Source: a virus. Taken from it: 29,458 nucleotides of DNA. Location: positions 1-29,458 of IMG/VR virus record IMGVR_UViG_3300048797_000022. One strand, 5' to 3'. The translations under genes were made by a program, and so were the position numbers. This document shows, one piece after another, positions 8,116 through 15,490 of the stretch (position 1 is the stretch's first letter; each line of letters starts with the position of its first letter). The notes under the pieces are model-generated. The model was not told the DNA's origin. It searched no databases and worked only from the letters and a program-made list of their open reading frames with translations.

Positions 8116-10346
8116 GATTGAATTGGCATAGGAGTTCTGGCAAGAGTGAATTGCGTTGTTGCCAGTTCAGCTATTGTTTCTGCAACCTTGAAATAACGCA
8201 CTGGGATATTCCCTGAAAACCTGAATTCCCATGTATCAGACTTAAATCCCTTCGGCAATCTCACTGGAGCGCGTGAAGTCAGATATTGAGAGTTCACCAG
8301 CACGGTATTCTCTCCGGTCGCAGTGGTCGAATTGTCGATGTTCGCGTAGACTTGAAGTAATAAAGATCGGGCATCGAAGTTCGTATAAGTCCCGCCGACA
8401 AGAAGACTAGATCGTAGTGGGAAGCCCCACTGATAACCGGCAGAACCATCGTATGCCGGGTCGGAAGTGCTGTATTGGATGTGGTCTCTTAAAACTACAC
8501 CTCTCAGACTTCCTTTGGTCACACCTTGCTGATCCCATATTCTGACCCATTTCACTGCTGGGCCATCCGTAGAAGTACCACCTATCGTTCCAGAATAAGT
8601 CGGTTCGGCATTGGTTGAGGTTCCTGCGGCCATGCAAATGATCATCTTTACACCGTCCACGCTCTTCCGCACGTTCCCCACTGCGACAACGGCTCCAGTA
8701 GAGAATACTGTGAGTGCTGATGTATCAGAAGCACCAGTACCGATGATGGATGCATTAACTGCGAGGTCTGCCGCTTGCTGTGCTGCGATTGCTGCGCCGG
8801 CATGCAATTGAGAATAATCGGCTTCAACTTGAATGGAAGAAAAATTTACTGGCTTTGGTGTTACGAATGTCTTGCTTTTCCAATCGTAAGCCTCGATGTT
8901 ATTTGGATCTGAGTCCCATTGGTTAATAGAGCCGTTCTGAATCAAGTATAGATTGTTCGTTTCAGGGTCATTCCATGCGCCTTGGACGTTGTTATTACCG
9001 AACGTCAAGACAGCTTGAGGATTGGTTTTGTCGAAGATAAAGTTTCCTCCGACTCCTAAATTGGTGAAAAACCCATAGTACGCATCCATGTATTTGTGGC
9101 CAATAAGCGTAGATGGAAAACAAAGTGACTGCCATGAGCCAAGATCAAATTCAAGACGCTTCATGAATTCATCAGTTGCGTTGATTACTCCGCCAACTCC
9201 GGCGATGATTAGTCCGTCATGAGAAGCCCATGCGACTCCCCATGAAAAACTTACTGTACTGCGTTTGGATACACAAGGATGCATGTCCTCAATCATACTC
9301 ATGGTCATTGAGTCTGGTCTTACGCCTCTGACTGCATACGGGAAGCCTTTGGTAGTCACAATCAAGGTCTGACCATAAACCCCGAGACTGACGATTGGAT
9401 ACACCGTTGCCAACCCGTATCGAAGCGGCCATGCCCAAGGTTTATACGGTTCGCAGAAACACAGTATGTTCCCTGAGAATCCGGCAATAATCCCGTTTGG
9501 TAGAGCAATCAGCCCTTTCATATCTGACGGAGGCGCGACGAATTCTGAACCCACGAGACCGTTGATGAAGGACGGACAAATCATGCCCAAGTTTGCGCTC
9601 AACGTCGAATCACTGGTGCTTGTCGTGGCGATGGGTACATTGTCCAATGCCAACTGATAATTGGTATTCCCAGCGTTGTCGGTCAAAGTCCGGTAGATAC
9701 GCTTGATTCCACCACCGAATTGATACTTTCCTGTTGTGCCGGTCGAAAGTGCGGCGATCACCCAACCTGCATCAACCTTCCCGGTCCCAGTGCCTGTCGC
9801 TGATGGTGGGCCTTCCTCAGACCAACTTGCCGTGCTGGTGACGTAGGTATAGATGTAAACCCGCGTCTCGCTGACTGTTGAAGTTCCCCCTGTGCTTACT
9901 ACTGTCGGAGCACTGCCAGGGGCAGGAACACCCATTTCCAGCCAATCATGTGGGAAATCTGTGCCTCCAGTCGTAGCGAGGTCTAGATTGGTCTTGCGCG
10001 GCCCCGGTGCGGCGTTGGTTGCTGTCGTAGTGTCCCCGGTGAAGTAGAGCTTAAAGGCTGTGTCTCCTGCGATCGGACCACGCACCACATCCACATCATC
10101 AGGCCAAGCAAGCCATGCTTCAGTCGAAGTCGTAATCGCAATGGTGCCAGTCGAATAAATGCGGTAACAGGATTGGATATTGCCGCCTTTGCTTGGCGTA
10201 TTAACCGTAGTAGCCTTTAACCAGGAATGAAGGCCACCAGAATATAGTTTGACGTTTACCGCTATCTGCGCGGCATTTTCAGGCAATAGCCTGGGCTCCA
10301 TCTTTGGGATGACGCCAGAAAACGATTGAACCTTAAAACCGACGAT
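8112..10346 (-). CDS. Tail nozzle / head-completion-type protein, probable ATC start
   Basis: From the ATG at 10301 the product is 729 residues, but the frame is open 15 codons further. Those codons encode IVGFKVQSFSGVIPK, whose SGVIPK followed by RLLPENAAQ is the N-terminal signature of a phage tail-nozzle/tail-tube-B-like family. There is no ribosome site before 10301. AGGAG lies 6 bases before an ATC codon at 10346, in a context identical to that of the gene at 7884 except ATC replaces ATG. No ATG, GTG or TTG exists between the upstream in-frame TAG (10358) and 10301. The body is beta-rich with Thr/Ser/Gly repeats and has no catalytic motif. It sits between the fibre gene and the ejection-type genes, matching a P22 gp10-like or T7 gp12-like role, which is inferred. 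Confidence 0.72.
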   Translation of the reverse strand: MVGFKVQSFSGVIPKMEPRLLPENAAQIAVNVKLYSGGLHSWLKATTVNTPSKGGNIQSCYRIYSTGTIAITTSTEAWLAWPDDVDVVRGPIAGDTAFKLYFTGDTTTATNAAPGPRKTNLDLATTGGTDFPHDWLEMGVPAPGSAPTVVSTGGTSTVSETRVYIYTYVTSTASWSEEGPPSATGTGTGKVDAGWVIAALSTGTTGKYQFGGGIKRIYRTLTDNAGNTNYQLALDNVPIATTSTSDSTLSANLGMICPSFINGLVGSEFVAPPSDMKGLIALPNGIIAGFSGNILCFCEPYKPWAWPLRYGLATVYPIVSLGVYGQTLIVTTKGFPYAVRGVRPDSMTMSMIEDMHPCVSKRSTVSFSWGVAWASHDGLIIAGVGGVINATDEFMKRLEFDLGSWQSLCFPSTLIGHKYMDAYYGFFTNLGVGGNFIFDKTNPQAVLTFGNNNVQGAWNDPETNNLYLIQNGSINQWDSDPNNIEAYDWKSKTFVTPKPVNFSSIQVEADYSQLHAGAAIAAQQAADLAVNASIIGTGASDTSALTVFSTGAVVAVGNVRKSVDGVKMIICMAAGTSTNAEPTYSGTIGGTSTDGPAVKWVRIWDQQGVTKGSLRGVVLRDHIQYSTSDPAYDGSAGYQWGFPLRSSLLVGGTYTNFDARSLLLQVYANIDNSTTATGENTVLVNSQYLTSRAPVRLPKGFKSDTWEFRFSGNIPVRYFKVAETIAELATTQFTLARTPMPIQS

Positions 10347-10357
10347 GATATTCTCCT
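10347..10357 (-). promoter_or_regulatory. Ribosome binding site pointing at an ATC codon
   Basis: On the minus strand TAGGAGAATATC runs straight into ATC GTC. The gene at 7884 is preceded by the same TAGGAGAATATC but continues ATG GC. The match argues that 10346 is the intended start and that the codon is either a rare ATC initiator or a G-to-C change. Confidence 0.6.
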
Positions 10358-10475
10358 ATGCAAACTTCAATTTAACTGTGCCACTAAGAGAACCTGTTAC
10401 CCGCACACCAGCAGCATAGTATGCTTCACTCAGCCATGAATAAATATAAGTTCCATCATTATAACTTGCTTCATT
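10356..10475 (-). pseudogene. Orphan C-terminal fragment of a tail-type gene
   Basis: A 39-codon frame bounded upstream by TGA and closed by TAG at 10358-10356. It has no ATG. It reads like the natural end of a structural protein (SYNDGTYIYSWLSEAYY, then GVRVTGSLSGTVKLKFA). The TAG sits at the ribosome site of the nozzle-like gene, the spacing expected of a complete upstream neighbour. The sequence that should encode the rest of the protein is occupied by an oppositely oriented gene. I interpret it as the remnant of a fibre or tail gene truncated by acquisition of the plus-strand gene. Confidence 0.5.
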
Positions 10476-10805
10476 TCAACTCCATGCTTTGCTGATCCGT
10501 GGACGACTGCGGATACCTGGCGGGAAACTGCTTACCTTGTTGTTGATGCGGTGGATTGGGCGCAGACGCGAAACATAGCGCGCAATCCTAATAAGTGGTG
10601 CGAGACAAACAATTCCAACTCTCTTGGTAGTCACCCTTCGGTTGCTGCGGTAAACCGTAACTTTTCGGAAAATATGCTTGTACAAGCCAGCATTGCATAT
10701 GTACTTCCAACTGAGTGGCGCAAAGCATTTCAGTTTCTCTCTATCGGGTATGAAGTTGGATATGTAGTTCATAATTTTCAGATTGGAATAAGTGCTAAGT
10801 TTTAA
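10436..10805 (+). CDS. Plus-strand secreted accessory protein (moron-like) with a one-base frame offset
   Basis: One of two convincing plus-strand genes. The intact frame runs from 10440 to the TAA at 10803-10805; its first usual start codon is the GTG at 10551. Homology-like sequence begins earlier (DPWTTADTWRETAYLVVDAV, then DWAQTRNIARNP). The body has the pattern of a small phage/bacterial exported family: DWxQTR, ETN...LGxHPS, N-F, YVLPTEWR, SIGYE, HNFQIGI. ATG AAT AAA at 10436 followed by one surplus T would join to ISSIIITCFISTPCFA and DPW, an excellent signal peptide with an Ala cleavage site. As written, the ATG frame is one base out. The gene overlaps the minus-strand gene at 10795 tail to tail. 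Function is unknown. The frame break may be real, programmed or a sequencing error. Confidence 0.6.
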
Positions 10806-11010
10806 TAGCTGCCGCAGTAATATCTGCTTGAACCAATACACCCTTGGTGAGTAAGGCATTCTGTAAAATCTGCGTTTGGTTGAGCGGCAGTGCAGTTTGC
10901 ATGGCCTGCCATGCCGCTGTTGCCGCTTGGGCAGCGGCTATTTCTTCAGCGGTTAAATCAAGCGTTACGCTTTTACCTGTTATTACGTTAAATTCAATTC
11001 TTGTAGGCAT
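10795..11010 (-). CDS. Small tail-fibre-accessory-type protein, 71 aa
   Basis: The product MPTRIEFNVITGKSVTLDL is followed by the DLTAEEIAAAQAATAAWQ pattern common in small proteins encoded just after phage tail fibres. The rest is an Ala/Gln-rich helix. GGAG lies 6 bases before the ATG, and the ribosome site overlaps the end of the fibre gene, so the two are probably co-translated. A chaperone or fibre-assembly role is inferred from position. The 3' end overlaps the plus-strand accessory gene by 11 bases. Confidence 0.65.
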   Translation of the reverse strand: MPTRIEFNVITGKSVTLDLTAEEIAAAQAATAAWQAMQTALPLNQTQILQNALLTKGVLVQADITAAAIKT

Positions 11011-11019
11011 TGGATACTC

Positions 11020-11928
11020 CTATTCGTAAGCGATTGAAATTGCGCCAGCATCAAAAGTATCAGCCCCAGTTATTGTTGTAATTCTGATTCTATTAAGTGC
11101 TGTCCAAGTTGCTCCTATACCGCCCCCTAACTTGGCAACGGTAAGTGTGTTCATGCTCACCGAGCAAGCCCATTGAAAAGTACTGGCCTTTTCCAATGTG
11201 AGTATAGCCAATCCTGAAGTTGCTTCAGCCGCTACGTTTCCCGAGGGAAACCCAACCCCAAATCCGGTTGTAAGATTACCCGTAAGAGTACTGGCAGAAG
11301 AAATATTAAAGCAAGAACCTACATAGCCAAATGTCAATATTAAATCAGAATTCCCTAGTTGAATTTGTATGCCACTCGTTCCGTTGGTCGAAACTCCATT
11401 GAACATCACCCATATCTTAGTAGCCCAAGAAGGAATCCCAGTAAAGTCTATTGATGTTCCTGATGTGGTGGCTTGCTCTGCGGTGAGTGTGTAGCCTTGA
11501 GAACCTTGGACGAGAGCAGTTGCTTTGCTTGCCAGAGTGGCTGTGCTTGCCAGAGTTGCTGTGCTTGCCAGAGTGGCTGTGCTTGCCAGAGTTGCTGTGC
11601 TTGCCAGAGTGGCTGAAGCCACATTCAATGAGAATAAACAGGTTGATGAAATCCTCGCTTCTATCCTGTCCCCCGCATTCCAAACCTTTGCTGTCGTCCC
11701 TCCGGTAGCGCGTGAAATCGTTGCACTATCCGATCCTGCACCGTGAGCAGTGATAATGACTTCTTCCAATGTGTTTGCTGAGTTCAGGATGCAGCAATAG
11801 AGAACATCCAATCCGTTGACAGCAGGGAAGCGTGCGCCATGTCCAGCGGCGAAGGACAATGCAGTAGCTCCGGCGGCCAAACCTGATGCGAGTTGGCCGT
11901 ATGCGTTATCTGCGAGTAATGTAGCCAT
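11020..11928 (-). CDS. Tail fibre / receptor-binding-type protein, 302 aa
   Basis: The N-terminal ~105 residues show the common tail-fibre attachment module (ADNAYGQLASGLAAG, GHGARFPAVNG, LEEVIITAHGAG, then ATGGTTAKVWNAGDRIEAR). A repetitive linker of STATLA hexapeptides follows, and then a ~170-residue beta-rich C-terminal domain with WATKIWVMFNGVS and a GADTFDAGAISIAYE terminus, suited to host binding. GAGG lies 7 bases before the ATG. The short gene downstream resembles a fibre accessory factor. The assignment rests on the N-terminal module and position; receptor specificity cannot be read from sequence. Confidence 0.72.
   Translation of the reverse strand: MATLLADNAYGQLASGLAAGATALSFAAGHGARFPAVNGLDVLYCCILNSANTLEEVIITAHGAGSDSATISRATGGTTAKVWNAGDRIEARISSTCLFSLNVASATLASTATLASTATLASTATLASTATLASKATALVQGSQGYTLTAEQATTSGTSIDFTGIPSWATKIWVMFNGVSTNGTSGIQIQLGNSDLILTFGYVGSCFNISSASTLTGNLTTGFGVGFPSGNVAAEATSGLAILTLEKASTFQWACSVSMNTLTVAKLGGGIGATWTALNRIRITTITGADTFDAGAISIAYE
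11527..11616 (-). repeat. Five 18-bp tandem repeats in the tail fibre gene
   Basis: Five units of gcttgccagagt(g/t)gctgt in tandem on the plus strand, alternating g, t, g, t, g at the variable base and so forming a 36-bp higher-order repeat; the last unit ends in a instead of t. On the coding strand each unit adds one STATLA-type hexapeptide. Unit number could change by slippage or recombination without breaking the frame. Confidence 0.9.
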
Positions 11929-11931
11929 GAT

Positions 11932-12840
11932 TTACCTCAAATTGTAAACTGTGTGAGTTCTGAGTGGTGCCCGAGTATTTCCTCTCGCCGCACGAACTCG
12001 CGCTTCACCGATACCAGTTTCGAATTGCTCGAAATGATAAGTTGCCATTTCTTTGTCGCTGTATGGTTTTTTTGGAACGGCCATCAATCTTGCTTTTGCG
12101 CCATGGGCGATTGTTTCGATATACCGTTCAAATATCCAACTTGGGAGCGTCGTTGAATCTCTGGAAGGTTTCAGCGCGGCGTTAAGCCGAAAGACTCCCT
12201 GGGCACTTGGCGCAAGAGCGAGTCCTACTGTGGTATCGTCGATCATGTACCAGCGCGTCGGAAGACTTATGTCGGTGCGCCAGTTTGAACCGAACCAGCC
12301 AAACTGAGTTTCATTGAATTCGTTATTGAGATCGTCTGGTGAAATTGGGTCGATTACGCTGTCGTTCAGCCAAGCTTCTATTGCCTTTGCGATTGCGGTT
12401 CCGGTAGGCACGGATATCTCGTAGAGGTAAACTAACTTGGTCACCGCCGCACCAGAGAGCGCATCGACGTTCAGAGGACCATCCAAGTCAATTATGTTAT
12501 TGACCGGAGTACCTGAGACATAGCCGCGCCAGCTCGTACCATCGGATAAATCAACGGTGATGGTGTCAGTGTCATTGAAGTTTGTTGCATCTGCAACTAC
12601 AATGCTTTTCGCACCGATTGCTGCTGCCGCAGTCGTAGAGGTTACAGTTGGAGCAGTGACGAGAATTTGCTGAAGTTCTGTGCGCCACAACAAAGCCCGC
12701 TCACACAGTTCAATGGTCGCATCACGAATAGCGTTTAGCACCATCGGTATAGGAACCATCGGTAGATCAGGAACTACCCAGTTATAGCACGCGGTATAGT
12801 CCGTGACGGCAGTAGCATTTAGTTGGACGAAGATGGTCAT
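11932..12840 (-). CDS. Head-tail adaptor / tail-tube-A-like protein, 302 aa
   Basis: Residues ~28-55 (PMVPIPMVLNAIRDATIELC, then ERALLWRTEL) fit the pattern of a podoviral adaptor family: a helix with ALRDA--EFCE---W spacing. A beta-rich insert (about 65-140, with ADATNFNDTDTITVDLSDG) and a helical C-terminus containing HGAKARLMAVPKKPYSD follow. It is encoded between another small connector-type protein and the fibre, as expected for proteins that finish the portal and carry the tail. The ATG lies 2 bases past the upstream stop. The role is inferred from pattern and order. Confidence 0.6.
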   Translation of the reverse strand: MTIFVQLNATAVTDYTACYNWVVPDLPMVPIPMVLNAIRDATIELCERALLWRTELQQILVTAPTVTSTTAAAAIGAKSIVVADATNFNDTDTITVDLSDGTSWRGYVSGTPVNNIIDLDGPLNVDALSGAAVTKLVYLYEISVPTGTAIAKAIEAWLNDSVIDPISPDDLNNEFNETQFGWFGSNWRTDISLPTRWYMIDDTTVGLALAPSAQGVFRLNAALKPSRDSTTLPSWIFERYIETIAHGAKARLMAVPKKPYSDKEMATYHFEQFETGIGEARVRAARGNTRAPLRTHTVYNLR

Positions 12841-12842
12841 TA

Positions 12843-13199
12843 TCAGAGCCCTAATTCTTTCAGATATTCCGCAAAATTCTGATCTGCTCTGCCTTGTAAT
12901 GCGAAGGCATCATCACCAGATTGGTTGCGGAATACAATATAGCTGGTAATGGCAGTCCGGTATTCTAGCGGTAATGGAAAACTTGATGTTGCAACCAGAT
13001 CAACGTAAGCCGTTCCGTAATTACCGAAGTTCAAGTCCGGCCGCATCGTCAAAGCAGTAGCAATGCCATCATTGGCGAACTTTAATAGATCGGAGTCAGG
13101 ATACCTGGGCGTGATTGCGGAACCAGTGACAATGTTCGTCGTCGCGTCTGCGAGGTCAAGGCGCGCGGCGGTTAGACAATCCTGGACGGTAACGGTCAC
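12843..13199 (-). CDS. Small head-tail connector-type protein, 118 aa
   Basis: The GTG start at 13199 is chosen because AGGTG lies 7 bases upstream and no ATG is available. Motifs VQDCLTAARLDLADA, YPDSDLLKFANDGIATALTM, RPDLNFG and LPLEYRTAI resemble a small phage connector family (DUF6682-like, from memory). Its place after the capsid genes and before the larger adaptor suggests it binds the portal, as P22 gp4 or similar completion proteins do. No catalytic motif is present. Confidence 0.6.
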   Translation of the reverse strand: MTVTVQDCLTAARLDLADATTNIVTGSAITPRYPDSDLLKFANDGIATALTMRPDLNFGNYGTAYVDLVATSSFPLPLEYRTAITSYIVFRNQSGDDAFALQGRADQNFAEYLKELGL

Positions 13200-13202
13200 T
13201 TA

Positions 13203-13673
13203 TCACACCTTTTCGAGTTCTTTCTGTTCACTCTTCCACTTTTTGTATTCTGTGGAACGCTTGTCGGCGGTCAACGGATCGAATGTTTCTGTGTGTTCTG
13301 CTTTCCATGTCTCAAACGCATCGGCGCTTTCAGGAGTCATGAATACGGCGATCAATTCCTTTTTGGTGAGTTGATTGAACACTTCACCGGGTACAGGTAT
13401 TACGATCGGGTCCCAGTATTGTGATACATCCTCGCCGCCTTGCGGTACGATGTTCACACGTGGTTCTGGGTTTTCAGGTTGAGCCGCTTCGGGTTCAAAC
13501 ATGGTGTATTCTTTGTCGGCATCAGCCCAGACATGGGGATGTTCAAGCAGTTTGTTGGCTTTCACTTCATCCTCGATTGTGTGGATCTCGCCGCGCGCCC
13601 AGGTCAGACCAGTCTGCGACACATTGTCGGCTTTCATCGGCTTTGAGCCGATATAAATTATTCGTTTGCTCAT
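13203..13673 (-). CDS. Hypothetical protein, 156 aa, possibly head-completion associated
   Basis: A charged, Glu/Lys-rich product. The N-terminal ~55 residues look folded (IIYIGSKPMKADNV, TWARGEIHTIEDEVKANKLL), a Pro-rich linker follows, and the C-terminal half is helical (NQLTKKELIAVFMTPESA), ending in a Lys/Glu-rich stretch. AAGGAG lies 6 bases before the ATG. The gene comes directly after the UUCG terminator that closes the capsid block, so it is probably expressed below the capsid genes. I do not recognise a family. Confidence 0.6.
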   Translation of the reverse strand: MSKRIIYIGSKPMKADNVSQTGLTWARGEIHTIEDEVKANKLLEHPHVWADADKEYTMFEPEAAQPENPEPRVNIVPQGGEDVSQYWDPIVIPVPGEVFNQLTKKELIAVFMTPESADAFETWKAEHTETFDPLTADKRSTEYKKWKSEQKELEKV

Positions 13674-13685
13674 CTTGATCTCCTT

Positions 13686-13712
13686 AAAACGGGGCTGACC
13701 GAAGCCAGCCCC
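13686..13712 (-). terminator. Intrinsic terminator with UUCG tetraloop after the capsid block
   Basis: On the minus strand GGGGCTGGC TTCG GTCAGCCCC forms a 9-bp stem with one G-U pair and a C(UUCG)G loop, followed by GTTTTAA. It lies between the decoration-type gene and the next gene. The position recalls T7, where a terminator follows the capsid gene. The U-run is short, so read-through is likely and downstream genes would still be transcribed. Confidence 0.75.
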
Positions 13713-13718
13713 ATTGGT

Positions 13719-14174
13719 TTACTTCGTCCCATTTGCAACATAGTCCACTACAATACCCAAACTGTCATTAGTCGCCGGTACAGGACCGGAGACATAGGTT
13801 GCGTAGATGATAGTGTCAAAGTCGTTCATGAACGGTACAAAGCGCAAGGCAAGGTTATTCTGTACGTTGGCAGTCACCACAGCCGAAGCCGTGCCACCCA
13901 CCAACATTGCAGTACCTGTACCCAGTGCAGTTGTTGAAGTTCCGTCCGCTGCGCGCACGCCGATTACGATTGTGCCCGTACCGGTCATTTGCGTAGTGTA
14001 GAGGAACCCTGAAACAACCAATGCGCCGGCCGGGATCTTCACTAAATCCAAAGTATCCAGAGCGACGGCAGAGGTCAACGCAAGATTCGCATAGACGCCC
14101 TGCACGGTTGATTTGTTTCCATAAACGCCGTTGTGTGGCAATTGGAGGAAGTTGTCAGCAGTATTTGCAGTCAT
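13719..14174 (-). CDS. Capsid decoration-type protein, 151 aa
   Basis: A beta-rich protein with high Thr, Ala, Val and Gly (QMTGTGTIVIGVRAADGTST, GTAMLVGGTASAVVTANVQN). It is encoded immediately downstream of the major capsid gene with a strong AAAGGAG ribosome site, and a terminator follows. Podoviruses commonly carry a small decoration or capsid-stabilising protein at this place. No motif identifies it directly, so a minor capsid protein is the alternative. Confidence 0.6.
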   Translation of the reverse strand: MTANTADNFLQLPHNGVYGNKSTVQGVYANLALTSAVALDTLDLVKIPAGALVVSGFLYTTQMTGTGTIVIGVRAADGTSTTALGTGTAMLVGGTASAVVTANVQNNLALRFVPFMNDFDTIIYATYVSGPVPATNDSLGIVVDYVANGTK

Positions 14175-14185
14175 GTCATTCTCCT

Positions 14186-15463
14186 TTAGACCAGAAGTGC
14201 TTTGCCAGCAGCGGTTGTTGGATCTGGTGCATACGAGTCTAGCACCGCTACTCCGTAATCGGTATCGACTTGCGCCAACCCGTCATAGACTTGGAAGCGA
14301 GTCTTCGCTACACCACCCATCATGGCAACCGATGTTTCAACGGAATTCTGATGATCGACAAGCTCTTCGTGCCACGAGTAGTAATACTCGCTGGACTGAT
14401 GCTGTCCATAGCACTTGAGCAACGCTTGTGCGCCAACAATCAGCGCCCGGTCAGTCGATACGGCGGCTGTAGCAGTCGAATCCGTAAAGGTCTTACCGTT
14501 CGAACCACCTGTATCGTAATGAACTGAGTCGCCGGCATTGAAACGAATTGCCAGACGGTTCATTGGACGAATCAGGATGCCAGCCCACATACCCACATCA
14601 CCGTAGAACAGCGGGTGACGCATGCCAGCCGAGCGACGCTCATAGGCATTTTGCAGGAACGAGCGCCACGATTTCTCGCCGGTCCGTGTTTGCAGGTACA
14701 GCCACTGACGGTTTGTGACGAAACAACACCACAACGGGTCATTCCAGGCATACACATCGCCCTTGATCTTGATTGACTGGAGCGGGACTTGGGAGTCCTT
14801 CAAGACCGAAGCGATCCGGTCAAAGTCGGTCAAAGTCAGGATGTCTGTGGTATCCAGGTTGTTTATCCCGGTTGCGTCATTGGCGTAGAACTGGCGATTC
14901 TTGGTCGGCGCCAACACAGAATTCACCATGATTGCAGCGAAATCAGGGTCAGTTGCGACAGGCACTACCCAGTCAGCGGTGTTCTGCGAACCACGTGCAC
15001 CGGCCATTGCGACCAAGCATAACTGGTCTTCAAGACGACCAGACCAATTGGTGAGACCTGCCATCGCAAGACCGCGCAAATTCCATACGGTACGTTGCTG
15101 GGTCATTTTTCCGCCCGCATCCGCGCCGCCGCGATATTGGTTGATCTGCACGTCCATCGAGCTGTAGGTCAAGCTCATCAGCTTACCGGCGATGCGTTTG
15201 TCGCCCATCGTTGGCTTGCCTTGCAGATTGTTGAACAAATCGACCGATACGCTGGCACCGGCACCTTTGGAGAGGTCGGTGACGCGCACGATCGGGTACT
15301 CGGCAGAGGTTTGGCCTTTCAGCTTCGCCTCGGCTTCGGCTTGCTTTGGGGCTGGGCCAGTGAGCAGGTTCATAAAACCCGGCTCGATCTGGACCGCTGC
15401 AAACAAGGCGGCTCCGTACACTTTTCGGGCCAGTGCTGACCCGTATGCAATTTGAGTGGCCAT
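14186..15463 (-). CDS. Major capsid protein, N4-gp56/DUF4043 type
   Basis: A 425-residue protein with an HK97-fold-sized body. Motifs typical of the N4-gp56/DUF4043 capsid group are present: SVDLFNNLQGKPTMGDKRIA, followed by GKLMSLTYSSMDVQINQYR, QRTVWNLRGLAM, ARGSQNTADWVVP, and IKGDVYAWNDPLWCCFVTN, then QWLYLQTR. It is encoded just after the scaffold-like gene with AAGGAG ahead of the ATG and is followed by the decoration-type gene. This ordering supports the main shell subunit, present in hundreds of copies. The family name is from memory of the motif pattern. Confidence 0.88.
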   Translation of the reverse strand: MATQIAYGSALARKVYGAALFAAVQIEPGFMNLLTGPAPKQAEAEAKLKGQTSAEYPIVRVTDLSKGAGASVSVDLFNNLQGKPTMGDKRIAGKLMSLTYSSMDVQINQYRGGADAGGKMTQQRTVWNLRGLAMAGLTNWSGRLEDQLCLVAMAGARGSQNTADWVVPVATDPDFAAIMVNSVLAPTKNRQFYANDATGINNLDTTDILTLTDFDRIASVLKDSQVPLQSIKIKGDVYAWNDPLWCCFVTNRQWLYLQTRTGEKSWRSFLQNAYERRSAGMRHPLFYGDVGMWAGILIRPMNRLAIRFNAGDSVHYDTGGSNGKTFTDSTATAAVSTDRALIVGAQALLKCYGQHQSSEYYYSWHEELVDHQNSVETSVAMMGGVAKTRFQVYDGLAQVDTDYGVAVLDSYAPDPTTAAGKALLV

Positions 15464-15490
15464 TATGGCTGCTCCTTATAAAAAACCCGG

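Noticed and set aside
10476-10859. Minus-strand 127-codon ORF
   Set aside because: Unlikely composition and opposite to the plus-strand gene whose product has family-like motifs.
11487-11746. Plus-strand repetitive ORFs over the fibre repeats, or a CRISPR-like array
   Set aside because: Repeats are directly adjacent with no spacers and encode a hexapeptide in the fibre frame; the plus-strand frames are by-products.
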